DNA of 35,173 nucleotides, from assembly GCF_012184385.1 (NCBI RefSeq), contig NZ_VSRL01000075.1, forward strand, positions 1 through 35,173, written 5' to 3'. The translations under genes and the position numbers were made by a program. The DNA is from Lentzea indica. Its GTDB lineage: Bacteria; Actinomycetota; Actinomycetes; Mycobacteriales; Pseudonocardiaceae. Below, piece after piece: positions 7,846-15,026 of this stretch; within the stretch, counting starts at the first letter, position 1; the number at the start of each line of letters is the position of its first letter. Under the pieces are notes generated by a model. It searched no databases. It was not told the DNA's origin and was given only the letters and a program-made list of their open reading frames with translations.

Positions 7846-8444
7846 TCAGTAGCCGGGCGCGCCGACGTCGGCGCAGGCGACGGTGCCTGACCGTTGTCCG
7901 GGCTCGGGGACGTGCTCGGCGTACCGCTCCTCTTGTTGCTGTTGTTCTGCGCTTTTCCGCCGGTGATCTTGGCGCCGTTGGGGGCGGTGACGAACCACAC
8001 TCCGCCCTTTCCCTGCCCCTTCATGTCACCGGCGGACTTGTCCTCGGCGAACGTGTACTGCGGCCACCCCGCGATGGTGAGCTGCTTGGTGCCGTCCGGC
8101 CTGGTCAGGGTGCCGATGCTGATCGGGTCGACCCCGGTCGCCATCGGCGCCTTGTCCGCGATCACCGGCTTCCAGGCCTTCGCGCACTCGCCCTCGCAGT
8201 TGGACTTGGACGGCTTCTGAACGTCCTTGTCGTAGCGGTAGAGCGGGAGCCCGTCGGCGTCGGTGACGAACCATCCCATCTGGTCGGTGTTCGCGATGAA
8301 GATCATGTTCGTGTCGCCCAGATCAGCGGGTTTCGCCTGCAAGCCGCCCGCTGCGGCTCCTCCTGGAGGAGTCTGGGTGCTGCCACACGCGGTGAGGCTG
8401 ACAGCCAGTGCCGCCAGAGCGGTGATGGCTTGACCACGTCGCAT
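7846..8444 (-). CDS. PF03640-type secreted-repeat lipoprotein, probable frameshift near the C-terminus
   Basis: Lipoprotein signal with lipobox LTAC (Cys20), then repeats typical of PF03640/COG4315 (LPLYRYDKDVQKPSKSNCEG, CAKAWKPV, GWPQYTFAEDKSAGD). It should be anchored to the outer face of the membrane. ATG 8444 has AAAGGAC upstream. The first frame runs on to 7596, overlapping the DUF4142 gene by 188 nt, which is implausible. From about 7920 another frame reads AEHVPEPGQRSGTVACADVG and stops at 7846, leaving a normal intergenic gap with a Shine-Dalgarno. I therefore infer a one-base shift near 7915-7945 and a true product of about 199 residues. A candidate ECF promoter precedes it. Confidence 0.75.
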
Positions 8445-8476
8445 CGGCAGGTCCTTTCTCGGCTTGGGTACCGAGG

Positions 8477-8504
8477 AGTACGGACACGATCCGGCAACGG
8501 TTCA
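8477..8504 (-). promoter_or_regulatory. Candidate ECF promoter for the lipoprotein gene
   Basis: On the minus strand TGAACC (8499-8504) and CGTACT (8477-8482) are separated by 16 nt, matching a SigL-like ECF promoter architecture. The -10 is 32 nt before the ATG. It lies between the divergent lipoprotein and sigma genes, so the adjacent sigma factor is the obvious candidate user. Confidence 0.5.
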
Positions 8505-8523
8505 CGAACTTCATGAGGAATAT

Positions 8524-8556
8524 TTGCCTCTCGACTTGAGACGCTTCATGAGGCAA
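8524..8556 (+). promoter_or_regulatory. Leader inverted repeat covering the sigma gene's ribosome site
   Basis: TTGCCTC (8524-8530) pairs perfectly with GAGGCAA (8550-8556), whose AGG is part of the only Shine-Dalgarno-like sequence before the ATG at 8559. TTCATGAGG also occurs twice, ending at 8518 and 8553. The structure could limit translation of the sigma factor; the effect is inference. Confidence 0.35.
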
Positions 8557-8558
8557 GG

Positions 8559-9128
8559 ATGTCCCCCGTGGCGCGGCATAGACGTCAACGTGAGTTAGAC
8601 GAACAATCACCAAGACCGGGATCCCTCGAGGAAGAGTTGATCCGTCGGCTGTACGAGGAATTCGGCAGTGCCCTGCTGGGACACTGCATGAGGTTGACGG
8701 GCCATGATCGTCAATGGGCCGAGGACATCGTGCAGGAAACCCTGGTCAGGGCATGGCGCAACGCCGAAAAACTCGAACGTGACCCTGTGCTCCTGCGGTC
8801 GTGGTTGTTCACGGTGGCAAGGCGGTTGGTCATTGACGACAGACGTAAGAGAAGCGTCCGTCCGCAGGAGTTCGAACTGACCCCTTCGGACGAGTCGCCT
8901 TCGGGTGGCGAGGAGGATCGCACCCTCGCGGCGATCGTCGTCGCCGAGGCGATGAACGGTCTCTCGGAAGAACACAGGGAGGCTATTCTCGAGACATACC
9001 TGCGGGACCGCACTGTCGGTGAGGCCGCGGCGGCACTTGGCGTGCCACCGGGAACGGTCAAGTCGAGGGTGTACTACGCGCTCCGTGCGTTGCGGCGTGC
9101 GTTGCACGATCGGGGAGAGACGCGGTGA
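8559..9128 (+). CDS. ECF sigma factor, SigK/SigL-like (189 aa)
   Basis: Sigma-70 region 2 spans about residues 30-100 (LLGHCMRLTGHDRQWAEDIV, then SWLFTVARRLVIDDRRKRS). Region 4 is about 130-182 with the HTH GEAAAALGVPPGTVKSRVYYA. No region 3, hence ECF class. It directs RNA polymerase to envelope-stress promoters. ATG 8559 is followed at the far end by a GTGA overlap with the anti-sigma gene, which supports co-translation and titration. Divergent from the lipoprotein, DUF4142 and redox genes, two of which have candidate ECF promoters; these are its likely regulon. Confidence 0.93.
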   Translation: MSPVARHRRQRELDEQSPRPGSLEEELIRRLYEEFGSALLGHCMRLTGHDRQWAEDIVQETLVRAWRNAEKLERDPVLLRSWLFTVARRLVIDDRRKRSVRPQEFELTPSDESPSGGEEDRTLAAIVVAEAMNGLSEEHREAILETYLRDRTVGEAAAALGVPPGTVKSRVYYALRALRRALHDRGETR

Positions 9129-9868
9129 CAACGGCACCAGATCACCTCGACGTCGCCGCCTACGTGCTCGGCATCCTCGATGCCGAGGAGGTGGAGGCGT
9201 TCGAGAACCACCTGACCGAATGTCGGCGGTGTGCTCTTGACCTGCGCGACTTCGCGGTGGTGCCGGACCTCATCGACGAGGCCGACGCGGGCGGAATGCT
9301 GCGCGGAACAGCTCCGGAACGCCCGGACGGCAAGTCGGTGCGGGTGATGCTCGACGCGGTCGCGGCAAGAAGGAAGCGCAGACGGTGGTTCGTCGCCCAG
9401 GGTGTCGCGGCCGCCGCCGCCGGCATCGTGGCGGTGACGGCCGTCGTCACGACGCTCGTCGTGCGCGGCAGCGATGACGGCTCGAACCAGGCTGCACCCC
9501 AGAACCCCGGCACCACGACTTCGCAGACGCCGGTGGCGAACAACTCCACCGACTCGTCGATGAAGGTGCAGCAGCAGGACCCGAACAGCGGTGTCTTCAC
9601 GAAGATCACCGCCTCGGACGAAGCGTGGGGCACCTCGATGGACATCGAGGTCAGCGGCATGACCGGCCCCGGCAAGGCATCGCTCGTCGCCGTCGGGCGC
9701 ACGGGCCGTGTCGCCCAGGTCACGTCCTGGTACGCGCCCGAGCCGGTCGCCGGCGACTCCAAGACGATCCGGCTGCAGGCGAACGTGGCCATGCGCTGGC
9801 ACGAGATCGCGACGTTCCGGATCCAGGACGAGAACGGCAAGATCCTGCTCGAAGTCGTCGCTTCCTGA
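9125..9868 (+). CDS. RskA-like zinc-binding membrane anti-sigma factor (247 aa)
   Basis: The N-terminal anti-sigma domain has the HxxxCxxC zinc motif (H29, C33, C36 in NHLTECRRC). One membrane helix (about 88-113) follows a basic RRKRRR stop. The extracellular part (about 114-247) is Gln/Asn/Ser/Thr-rich at first, then an RskA C-terminal beta domain ending HEIATFRIQDENGKILLEV. It would hold the sigma factor at the membrane and release it on a signal, by proteolysis in known RskA systems or by thiol oxidation of the zinc site. The zinc-site route would fit the redox genes next door (inference). Confidence 0.9.
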   Translation: MTTAPDHLDVAAYVLGILDAEEVEAFENHLTECRRCALDLRDFAVVPDLIDEADAGGMLRGTAPERPDGKSVRVMLDAVAARRKRRRWFVAQGVAAAAAGIVAVTAVVTTLVVRGSDDGSNQAAPQNPGTTTSQTPVANNSTDSSMKVQQQDPNSGVFTKITASDEAWGTSMDIEVSGMTGPGKASLVAVGRTGRVAQVTSWYAPEPVAGDSKTIRLQANVAMRWHEIATFRIQDENGKILLEVVAS

Positions 9869-9890
9869 CGCTTCCCGACACCTGACCACT

Positions 9891-9923
9891 GCCCCTGCCG
9901 GATCCGTGAGATCCTGTAGGGGC
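9891..9923 (+). terminator. Hairpin terminator of the sigma/anti-sigma operon
   Basis: GCCCCT (9891-9896) pairs with AGGGGC (9918-9923) and GGATC (9900-9904) with GATCC (9910-9914), leaving a symmetric 3x3 internal loop and a 5-nt apical loop. It begins 22 nt after the anti-sigma stop and is followed by a weakly T-rich stretch. Confidence 0.55.
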
Positions 9924-9951
9924 GGTTGTCGTTTCCGGGGAGGCAGTACAC

Positions 9952-10362
9952 GTGGCGATAGGCCCGTCAGCGGTCGAGCGTTGGCTCGATCTGTCCACAG
10001 AGGAGCTGCGTGCGCAGGTCAAGCAGCTCGTGTCCGCCCGGCTACCGGGTGATCACGCTGTGTGGCAGGCGATTCGGCGTCATCCAGCTCTGGTACCACG
10101 CATCCGCGGAGTCCTGTCCGGACTCAGCGCGACGGCGGCCGGCAGCAAGGACGAGGCCATGCAGAAGGTGTGGATCTCCAAGGCGCGCGCGGCTCTGGAC
10201 CAGGTCACGCCGCCTCCGGTGAAGGCCGCGCGCAAGCCCGCGGTGAAGGAGGTTCCCGTCGAGGAACCCGAACCCGTGATCGATCTGAGGGAGCAGGAAC
10301 CGCAGCAGCAGAAGCAGCCGCACAAGGCCATTCCGACGATGCACTTCCAGGAGCCGAGCTAG
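9952..10362 (+). CDS. Hypothetical protein with Pro/Gln/Glu-rich tail (136 aa)
   Basis: Not recognised. A helical N-terminal half (VERWLDLSTEELRAQVKQLV, ALVPRIRGVLSGLSATA) is followed by a low-complexity tail rich in Pro, Glu, Lys and Gln (EEPEPVIDLREQEPQQQKQP). No signal peptide or membrane helix. The GTG start at 9952 has a strong GGGGAGG Shine-Dalgarno 8 nt upstream. Its TAG stop directly abuts the next gene's TTG, so the two form an operon. Confidence 0.75.
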   Translation: MAIGPSAVERWLDLSTEELRAQVKQLVSARLPGDHAVWQAIRRHPALVPRIRGVLSGLSATAAGSKDEAMQKVWISKARAALDQVTPPPVKAARKPAVKEVPVEEPEPVIDLREQEPQQQKQPHKAIPTMHFQEPS

Positions 10363-10860
10363 TTGCAGGCCACACCACCAGGGGGCACCGTGGTCGTCTT
10401 CGGATCGTTCATCTCTCTGTCGGGCTTGCTGATCCTGCTGTTCCGCAACGCCCCTCTGGGCGGCCTCAGCCCTGCCGTCGCCGGCTGGGTGATGATCCCG
10501 CTCGGACTGGTGTTCGCGGTGCTGGGGATCCTGCGCAACCGCCGCAAGCGCGCGCAGAAGGGTCCCGGCCCCGTCGGGAACCCGATCCAGCGCGCGAAGG
10601 CGTTGCCGCGGCTGTGGAAGGCGTGGCGCGGCGGCAAGTACCCGGACCTGCCGCGCAGCCAGGTGCTGCTGTGGGTGGTGTCACTGGTCTACCTGGTGTC
10701 GCCGATCGACGTCCTGCCGGAGTTCCTGCCGGTGATCGGGGTGACCGACGACGCCGGTGTCCTGGTGTGGCTGCTCAGCAGCCTCTCCATCGCCTCAGGC
10801 TCGTATCTGCGCTGGGAGAAGGACCATCGCGACCCGAGTCGCGGGATCGAGTCCCCTTGA
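10363..10860 (+). CDS. DUF1232 (YkvA-like) membrane protein (165 aa)
   Basis: Two N-terminal hydrophobic helices (about 10-28 and 38-57) are followed by a basic stretch and a DUF1232 core, YLVSPIDVLPEFLPVIGVTD (about 108-127), the conserved signature of YkvA-type proteins. The TTG start at 10363 is used because AGGAG lies 9 nt upstream. GTG 10390 with its own GGGGG is an alternative that shortens the N-terminus by 9 residues. The 3' end overlaps the convergent GNAT gene by 66 bp. Function of the family is poorly known. Confidence 0.85.
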   Translation: MQATPPGGTVVVFGSFISLSGLLILLFRNAPLGGLSPAVAGWVMIPLGLVFAVLGILRNRRKRAQKGPGPVGNPIQRAKALPRLWKAWRGGKYPDLPRSQVLLWVVSLVYLVSPIDVLPEFLPVIGVTDDAGVLVWLLSSLSIASGSYLRWEKDHRDPSRGIESP

Positions 10861-11283
10861 GGCCTCGTCGCGCATGATGTCGGCCAGGCCCGGCGAAGTC
10901 TCCGTCACGGGCCGGAATCCCAGGCGCTCGTAGTACGGCGCGTTCCACGGCACGTCCAGGAACGTCGTCAGCGTCACGGGGCGCTCGCTCCGCGTCACGT
11001 GCTCGATCAGCGCCGCACCGATCCCCTGGCGCGCGTGCGACGGATGCACGCAGACCTGGTGGATGTGCGTGGCACCGTCGACGTCGCCGACCGCGATGAA
11101 CGCCACGGGCACGCCTTCCGCGCCGATGGCCACCCACACCTCGTGCTCGGCGAGGTCTTCCAGCGACATCGGGTCGTCGTCGGCGATCTCGGGCATGCCG
11201 ACGTCGCGGAACGGTTCCCCGGACGCGACTTCGATCTCCTGGAGGTACGGCAGTTCGGCTGGTTGGGCGACACGGATCAACAC
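10795..11283 (-). CDS. GNAT-family N-acetyltransferase (162 aa)
   Basis: The acetyl-CoA loop is VCVHPSHARQGIGAALIEHV (motif A R-Q-G-I-G-A), and the C-terminal YYERLGFRPV is the usual GNAT beta6-alpha4 end. GTG 11283 (MLIRVAQPAEL) is chosen because AGGATGTGGGG precedes it; ATG 11292 and a longer GTG at 11325 are in frame. The C-terminal 66 bp overlap the convergent DUF1232 gene. It is divergent from the signalling operon with a 62-bp gap containing TAACGTTA (11326-11333). Substrate unknown. Confidence 0.88.
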   Translation of the reverse strand: MLIRVAQPAELPYLQEIEVASGEPFRDVGMPEIADDDPMSLEDLAEHEVWVAIGAEGVPVAFIAVGDVDGATHIHQVCVHPSHARQGIGAALIEHVTRSERPVTLTTFLDVPWNAPYYERLGFRPVTETSPGLADIMRDEASRGLDPATRVAMVLLPAQIRA

Positions 11284-11345
11284 GCCCCACATCCTGGTAG
11301 GTCGGACGCGGACCCCGCAGCCCAATAACGTTAAAGTCCGAGCTG

Positions 11346-12491
11346 ATGCGAACCAAGACCGTGCGCGTCCTCCTGGTCGAGGACGACGATGGCGACGCCC
11401 TCCTCGTCGAAGCGCTGCTCGAAGAGGCGAGGGCGCCGTTCATCCTGTCGCGCGCCCGCACGCTCGCGGAGGCGGAGCAGCTGCTCTCCGACGCCGAATG
11501 CGTGCTGCTCGACCTCGGCCTGCCCGACGCGCAGGGCCTGGACAGCCTCCACCAGCTCCTCCGCAAACCGGACGCTCCGGCGATCCTCGTCCTGACCGGT
11601 CTCGACGACGAGCGGGAAGGCATCGACGCGGTGTCCTCCGGCGCGGAGGACTACCTGATCAAGGGCCAGGTCGACGGCGAGCTCCTGCTGCGCGGTGTCC
11701 GGTACGCGGTCGAACGGCGGCGGGCCGACGACGCCCAGTTCCAGCTGCGCGAGGCGAAGCTCCTCGCCGCGGAACGGTCGCGCCTCGAACGCGGCCTGCT
11801 CCCTCCCCCGCTGCTGGAGGGCTCCGACCTGGAGCTGGAGGTCCGCTACCAGCCCGGCGGCCAGCGAATGCTGCTGGGCGGCGACTTCTACGACGCGGTG
11901 GGCCTGCCGGACGGCTCGGTGCACGTGATCATCGGCGACGTCTGCGGCCACGGCCCCGACGAGGCCGCGCTCGGTGTCTGCCTGCGGATCGCGTGGCGGG
12001 CGCTGGTGCTCGCGGGCGAACCACCGGAGAAGGCGCTGCGGACGCTGGACCAGGTGCTCGTCGCGGAACGGCACGGCGAGGGCATCTTCACCACGGCCTG
12101 TGTGGTCGCCGTGGCACCGGACCGGCGGTCGGCACGGTACTTCCTGGCAGGGCACCCCGAGCCGTTGCTGGTGGTGGGCCAGAAGATCGTCGATCTGCCG
12201 CAGTCCAAAGTGGGTGTACCGCTCGGTGTGCTGCCGGACTACGCGTGGACCGGCGTGGACGTGCCGCTGCCGCCCGGCTGGTCGCTGGTCTGCTACACGG
12301 ACGGGCTGATCGAGGGCCGGGTACCCGACGACACCGATCGGCTCGGCGTCGAGCGGCTGTGCGAGATCCTGCGCAGGCACCTGCAGCAGGGCCAGGACTG
12401 GATGGACCCCGTGATCGCGGAGGTGACGGAGCTCAACGGCGGGGACCTCGACGACGACATGGCCGTGCTGCTGTTGAAGGACCCCAGGTGA
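11346..12491 (+). CDS. Receiver-domain PP2C (RsbU/SpoIIE-type) serine phosphatase (381 aa)
   Basis: Residues 5-120 are a CheY-like receiver with acidic D13/D14, phosphoacceptor D56 (VLLDLGLP), T84 and K106. A coiled-coil linker (about 124-150) leads to a PP2C/SpoIIE domain with GGDFYD (178-183), GDVCGHG (197-203) and LDDDMAVLL near the end. Such proteins dephosphorylate anti-sigma-factor antagonists on phosphorylation of the receiver. It overlaps the histidine kinase gene by 4 nt (GTGA), so the kinase is the likely phosphodonor. No antagonist or RsbW-type kinase gene is in the window, so its target lies elsewhere. Confidence 0.92.
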   Translation: MRTKTVRVLLVEDDDGDALLVEALLEEARAPFILSRARTLAEAEQLLSDAECVLLDLGLPDAQGLDSLHQLLRKPDAPAILVLTGLDDEREGIDAVSSGAEDYLIKGQVDGELLLRGVRYAVERRRADDAQFQLREAKLLAAERSRLERGLLPPPLLEGSDLELEVRYQPGGQRMLLGGDFYDAVGLPDGSVHVIIGDVCGHGPDEAALGVCLRIAWRALVLAGEPPEKALRTLDQVLVAERHGEGIFTTACVVAVAPDRRSARYFLAGHPEPLLVVGQKIVDLPQSKVGVPLGVLPDYAWTGVDVPLPPGWSLVCYTDGLIEGRVPDDTDRLGVERLCEILRRHLQQGQDWMDPVIAEVTELNGGDLDDDMAVLLLKDPR

Positions 12492-14002
12492 CACTGCGGG
12501 ACAGGTTGCCGGCCAGTCGGCTGTTGATCGGCATCGTCGCGGTACTGCTGGTGATGACGGCCGTCGCGATCTCGTCGACGGTGGTCGCGCTCGACTCGCT
12601 CGGCGATGCGCGCGCGCGGGTGATCGATCAGGTCGAACCGGCCGCGCGGCGCGCGATGGACCTCAACCGGGCGTTCCTGGACCAGGAAACGGGTCTGCGC
12701 GGCTTCGTGCTCACCGGCCAGGAGGACTTCCTGCGGCCCTACGCGGACGGCAAGACCGCCGAGCGGGAGTCCGTGAAGGAGGTGCGCGGCCTCGTCGGCG
12801 ACGTGAACGGCCGGCTGAACCGCATCGACGAGCTGGCCGGGCAGTGGCACGACGAGTACTCCGAGCTCACGATCACCGCGGTCCAGCTGTCCGGACCCGG
12901 TACCACGAGCGACATCGAACGCGGCAAGACGCTGTTCGACCAGATCCGCGCCGAGCTGGCCGCGTTGCAGACCGACATCGACGGCCTCGGCCGCGATGCG
13001 CGCGACGACCTGCACCACGCGGCGAAAGTGGTGCTGTGGCTCGTCATCGGCATGGGCGTGTTGCTGGTCACCGTGATCTGCGGGCTGTCGTTGTTGTTGC
13101 ACCGCTTGCTGATCGCACCGCTGGCGGACCTCGCCGAGCAGGTCCGGCAGGTCGCGTCCGGAGACTTCCAGCACGAGATCGACGTGCACGGCCCTCGCGA
13201 GACGGTGATGCTCGGCGAGGACGTGAACGCGATGCGCCGCCGGATCGTGCAGGAGCTCGCGACGCTCGACGAGGCGAAGACCGAGCTGCAGCGGTCCAAC
13301 TCCGAGCTGGAGCAGTTCGCCTACGTCGCCTCGCACGACCTTCAGGAGCCGCTGCGCAAGGTGGCGTCGTTCTGCCAGCTGCTGCAACGACGTTACGGCG
13401 GAAAGCTCGACGAACGCGCCGACCAGTACATCGGCTTCGCCGTCGACGGCGCGAAACGCATGCAGGTGCTGATCAACGATCTGCTGGCGTTCTCCCGCGT
13501 CGGCCGCATCACCCGCGAGCAGACGATGGTCGACCTCAACGAGATCGTGCGCCAGGTCGTGGACAGCTACTCCGAACGCGTCGAGGAGACCGGCGCCCGC
13601 GTGGAGGTCGCGGATCTTCCTTCCGTGCGAGGTGAGGCGTCTCTGCTCAGCGCTGTGTTCCAGAACCTGATAGGCAATGCGTTGAAGTTCAAGGGCGCCG
13701 AAGCGCCGGTGATCACCATCGACGTCGAACGCGACGGCGAGCTGTGGAAGTTCTCCGTGCGCGACAACGGCATCGGGATCGAGCCGGAGTACGCCGACCG
13801 GATCTTCGTCATCTTCCAGCGCCTGCACCCGAAGGACGCCTATCCGGGCACGGGCATCGGACTGGCGATGTGCCGGAAGATCGTCGAGTACCACGGCGGC
13901 ACGATCCGGCTCAGGACCGATGTGGACTCCGGCACCACCTTCGAGTTCACCCTGCCCGTCGAACCCGAACTCGCCGCCCAGGTTGAGGAAGTACATGACT
14001 GA
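12488..14002 (+). CDS. CHASE3-HAMP sensor histidine kinase (504 aa)
   Basis: TM1 is about 12-34, an extracellular CHASE3 domain about 40-175 ([17 protein letters not shown]), TM2 about 180-205, HAMP about 206-258 and a coiled coil to 275. The HisKA box has phosphoacceptor H283 in [11 protein letters not shown], and the HATPase has N397 (NLIGNALKF), DNGIGI (426-431) and GTGIGLA (455-461). The H-box and ATPase resemble the cyanobacterial Cph1/Rcp1 group. It is translationally coupled on both sides: GTGA with the phosphatase gene and an 8-nt overlap with the receiver gene. The signal sensed by CHASE3 is unknown. Confidence 0.93.
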   Translation: MTLRDRLPASRLLIGIVAVLLVMTAVAISSTVVALDSLGDARARVIDQVEPAARRAMDLNRAFLDQETGLRGFVLTGQEDFLRPYADGKTAERESVKEVRGLVGDVNGRLNRIDELAGQWHDEYSELTITAVQLSGPGTTSDIERGKTLFDQIRAELAALQTDIDGLGRDARDDLHHAAKVVLWLVIGMGVLLVTVICGLSLLLHRLLIAPLADLAEQVRQVASGDFQHEIDVHGPRETVMLGEDVNAMRRRIVQELATLDEAKTELQRSNSELEQFAYVASHDLQEPLRKVASFCQLLQRRYGGKLDERADQYIGFAVDGAKRMQVLINDLLAFSRVGRITREQTMVDLNEIVRQVVDSYSERVEETGARVEVADLPSVRGEASLLSAVFQNLIGNALKFKGAEAPVITIDVERDGELWKFSVRDNGIGIEPEYADRIFVIFQRLHPKDAYPGTGIGLAMCRKIVEYHGGTIRLRTDVDSGTTFEFTLPVEPELAAQVEEVHD

Positions 14003-14435
14003 GTCACCGCTGAACGTGATCGACGTCCTGCTCGTCGAGGACGACCCCGGCGACGTCCTGATCACCCGGGAGGCGTTCAAGCACCACAAGGTCCGCAACA
14101 CCCTGCACGTGGTGAAGGACGGCGTGGAAGCTTTGGCGTTCCTGCGGCGTGAGGGCGAGTACGAGAACATGCCACGGCCGGGGCTGATCCTGCTCGACCT
14201 CAACCTTCCCCGCAAGGACGGGCACGAGGTCCTGGCCGAGGTGAAGGCGGACGCCGAGCTGCGGTCGATTCCCGTCGTGGTGCTGACCACCTCGGAGGCG
14301 GAGGAGGACATCGTGCGCAGCTACAACCTGTACGCCAACGCTTACGTCACCAAGCCGGTCGACTTCGAGACGTTCATCGAGGTGGTCCGGCAGATCGACG
14401 ACTTCTTCGTCACCGTGGTGAAGTTGCCGCGCTGA
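13995..14435 (+). CDS. Rcp1-type single-domain response regulator (146 aa)
   Basis: A stand-alone CheY-like receiver with no output domain: acidic VEDDPGD (15-20), phosphoacceptor D68 (ILLDLNLP), T98/T99 (VLTTSE) and K120 (YVTKPVD). The extended loop after beta3 ([17 protein letters not shown]) is characteristic of Rcp1-like receivers paired with Cph1-type kinases. ATG 13995 has GAGGAAGT upstream and overlaps the kinase gene by 8 nt. It may compete with the receiver-phosphatase for phosphate or act as a phosphate sink (inference). Its 3' end overlaps the convergent zinc-finger gene by 26 bp. Confidence 0.92.
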   Translation: MTESPLNVIDVLLVEDDPGDVLITREAFKHHKVRNTLHVVKDGVEALAFLRREGEYENMPRPGLILLDLNLPRKDGHEVLAEVKADAELRSIPVVVLTTSEAEEDIVRSYNLYANAYVTKPVDFETFIEVVRQIDDFFVTVVKLPR

Positions 14436-14850
14436 TGACTGCGGCACTGAAGTCCAGGCAGGACCGGCAGATCCGCGCGTTCTCCCGCTCGCGCACCGGC
14501 TTGGTCTCGCCGCAGAACGAGCACTCGCCGGCCTCGGCCACCTGAGCCTCCGCGACGCAGATGTCGCAGATCATCGTGCTCGGTCCGGCCATCATCTTGC
14601 CGACGTCGCCGCCGCTGCGCCCGCAGAACGAGCACAGCTCGGTCCGTTTCGAGTGCTCGACGATCTGGTGCACGCGCTGGTGGCTGATCTTCAGCGCCTC
14701 CGCGATCTCGCGCATCGACCCGCCCGCGCGGTGCAGCCGGAGCACGCTGTGGTGGTAGACGGCCTTGGCGATGTCAGCCTGGTCCTGAGCAGCGGCAGCG
14801 GCGGTACCGGCCTTGCGTGCCGCTGCCAGCAGTTCCTCGTCCAGCGTCAT
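14410..14850 (-). CDS. HTH regulator with two ClpX-type C4 zinc fingers (146 aa)
   Basis: N-terminal helices (1-40) lead to a sigma-like/MarR-like [23 protein letters not shown] (about 43-62). Two C4 zinc fingers of the ClpX N-terminal (zf-C4_ClpX) kind follow: [17 protein letters not shown]...CDIC and CSFCGETK...CRSC. In ClpX this domain binds adaptors and substrates, so pairing it with a DNA-binding motif suggests a regulator that is itself a Clp target or is redox/zinc responsive (inference). ATG 14850 lies 3 bp from a cluster of four CGTCTAG half-sites, which points to autoregulation. Confidence 0.85.
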   Translation of the reverse strand: MTLDEELLAAARKAGTAAAAAQDQADIAKAVYHHSVLRLHRAGGSMREIAEALKISHQRVHQIVEHSKRTELCSFCGRSGGDVGKMMAGPSTMICDICVAEAQVAEAGECSFCGETKPVRERENARICRSCLDFSAAVISAATSPR

Positions 14851-14852
14851 GG

Positions 14853-14889
14853 CGTCTAGGGTAGCTAGACGCGTCTAGTCCGTCTAGAC
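14853..14889. promoter_or_regulatory. Cluster of CGTCTAG half-sites (operator) upstream of the HTH-zinc-finger gene
   Basis: A perfect 14-bp palindrome CTAGACGCGTCTAG lies at 14865-14878. Further CGTCTAG copies start at 14853 and 14881, the last also forming GTCTAGAC (14882-14889). Four half-sites in 37 bp is far above chance in this GC-rich DNA, where the CTAG tetranucleotide is rare. The gene they precede encodes an HTH protein, so it is the likely ligand. Confidence 0.65.
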
Positions 14890-14891
14890 AC

Positions 14892-15026
14892 TCAGTCCAG
14901 GCCTCGCACGATCAACGGGTCGTCGTCCGCCTGCACGACCCACTCCTGGGTTTCACGCGTTTCGGGGGTCACGGGCGCCCAGAGCCCGTCCCCTCCTGGC
15001 CTCTCAACTTCAATCGGGGCAGTCAT
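14892..15026 (-). CDS. Small conserved-looking protein of 44 aa, coupled to plsC
   Basis: The ATG at 15026 overlaps the acyltransferase TGA in ATGA, and the frame reads MTAPIEVERPGGDGLW...EWVVQADDDPLIVRGLD before TGA at 14892. About 77 percent of third codon positions are G or C. No signal peptide or membrane helix; it is acidic with a Trp-rich centre. The overlap is the same 4-nt arrangement that joins the other two genes of this operon, which is the main support. No family recognised; could be a partner of the acyltransferase. Confidence 0.55.
   Translation of the reverse strand: MTAPIEVERPGGDGLWAPVTPETRETQEWVVQADDDPLIVRGLD

Noticed and set aside
11331..12494. 387-codon antisense frame over the receiver-phosphatase gene
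   Set aside because: Mirrors the PP2C gene and is His/Gln/Arg-rich low-complexity; no start context.
12293..14311. 672-codon antisense frame over the histidine kinase
   Set aside because: Shadow of the kinase and receiver genes, which hold all catalytic motifs; no family features in the antisense product.
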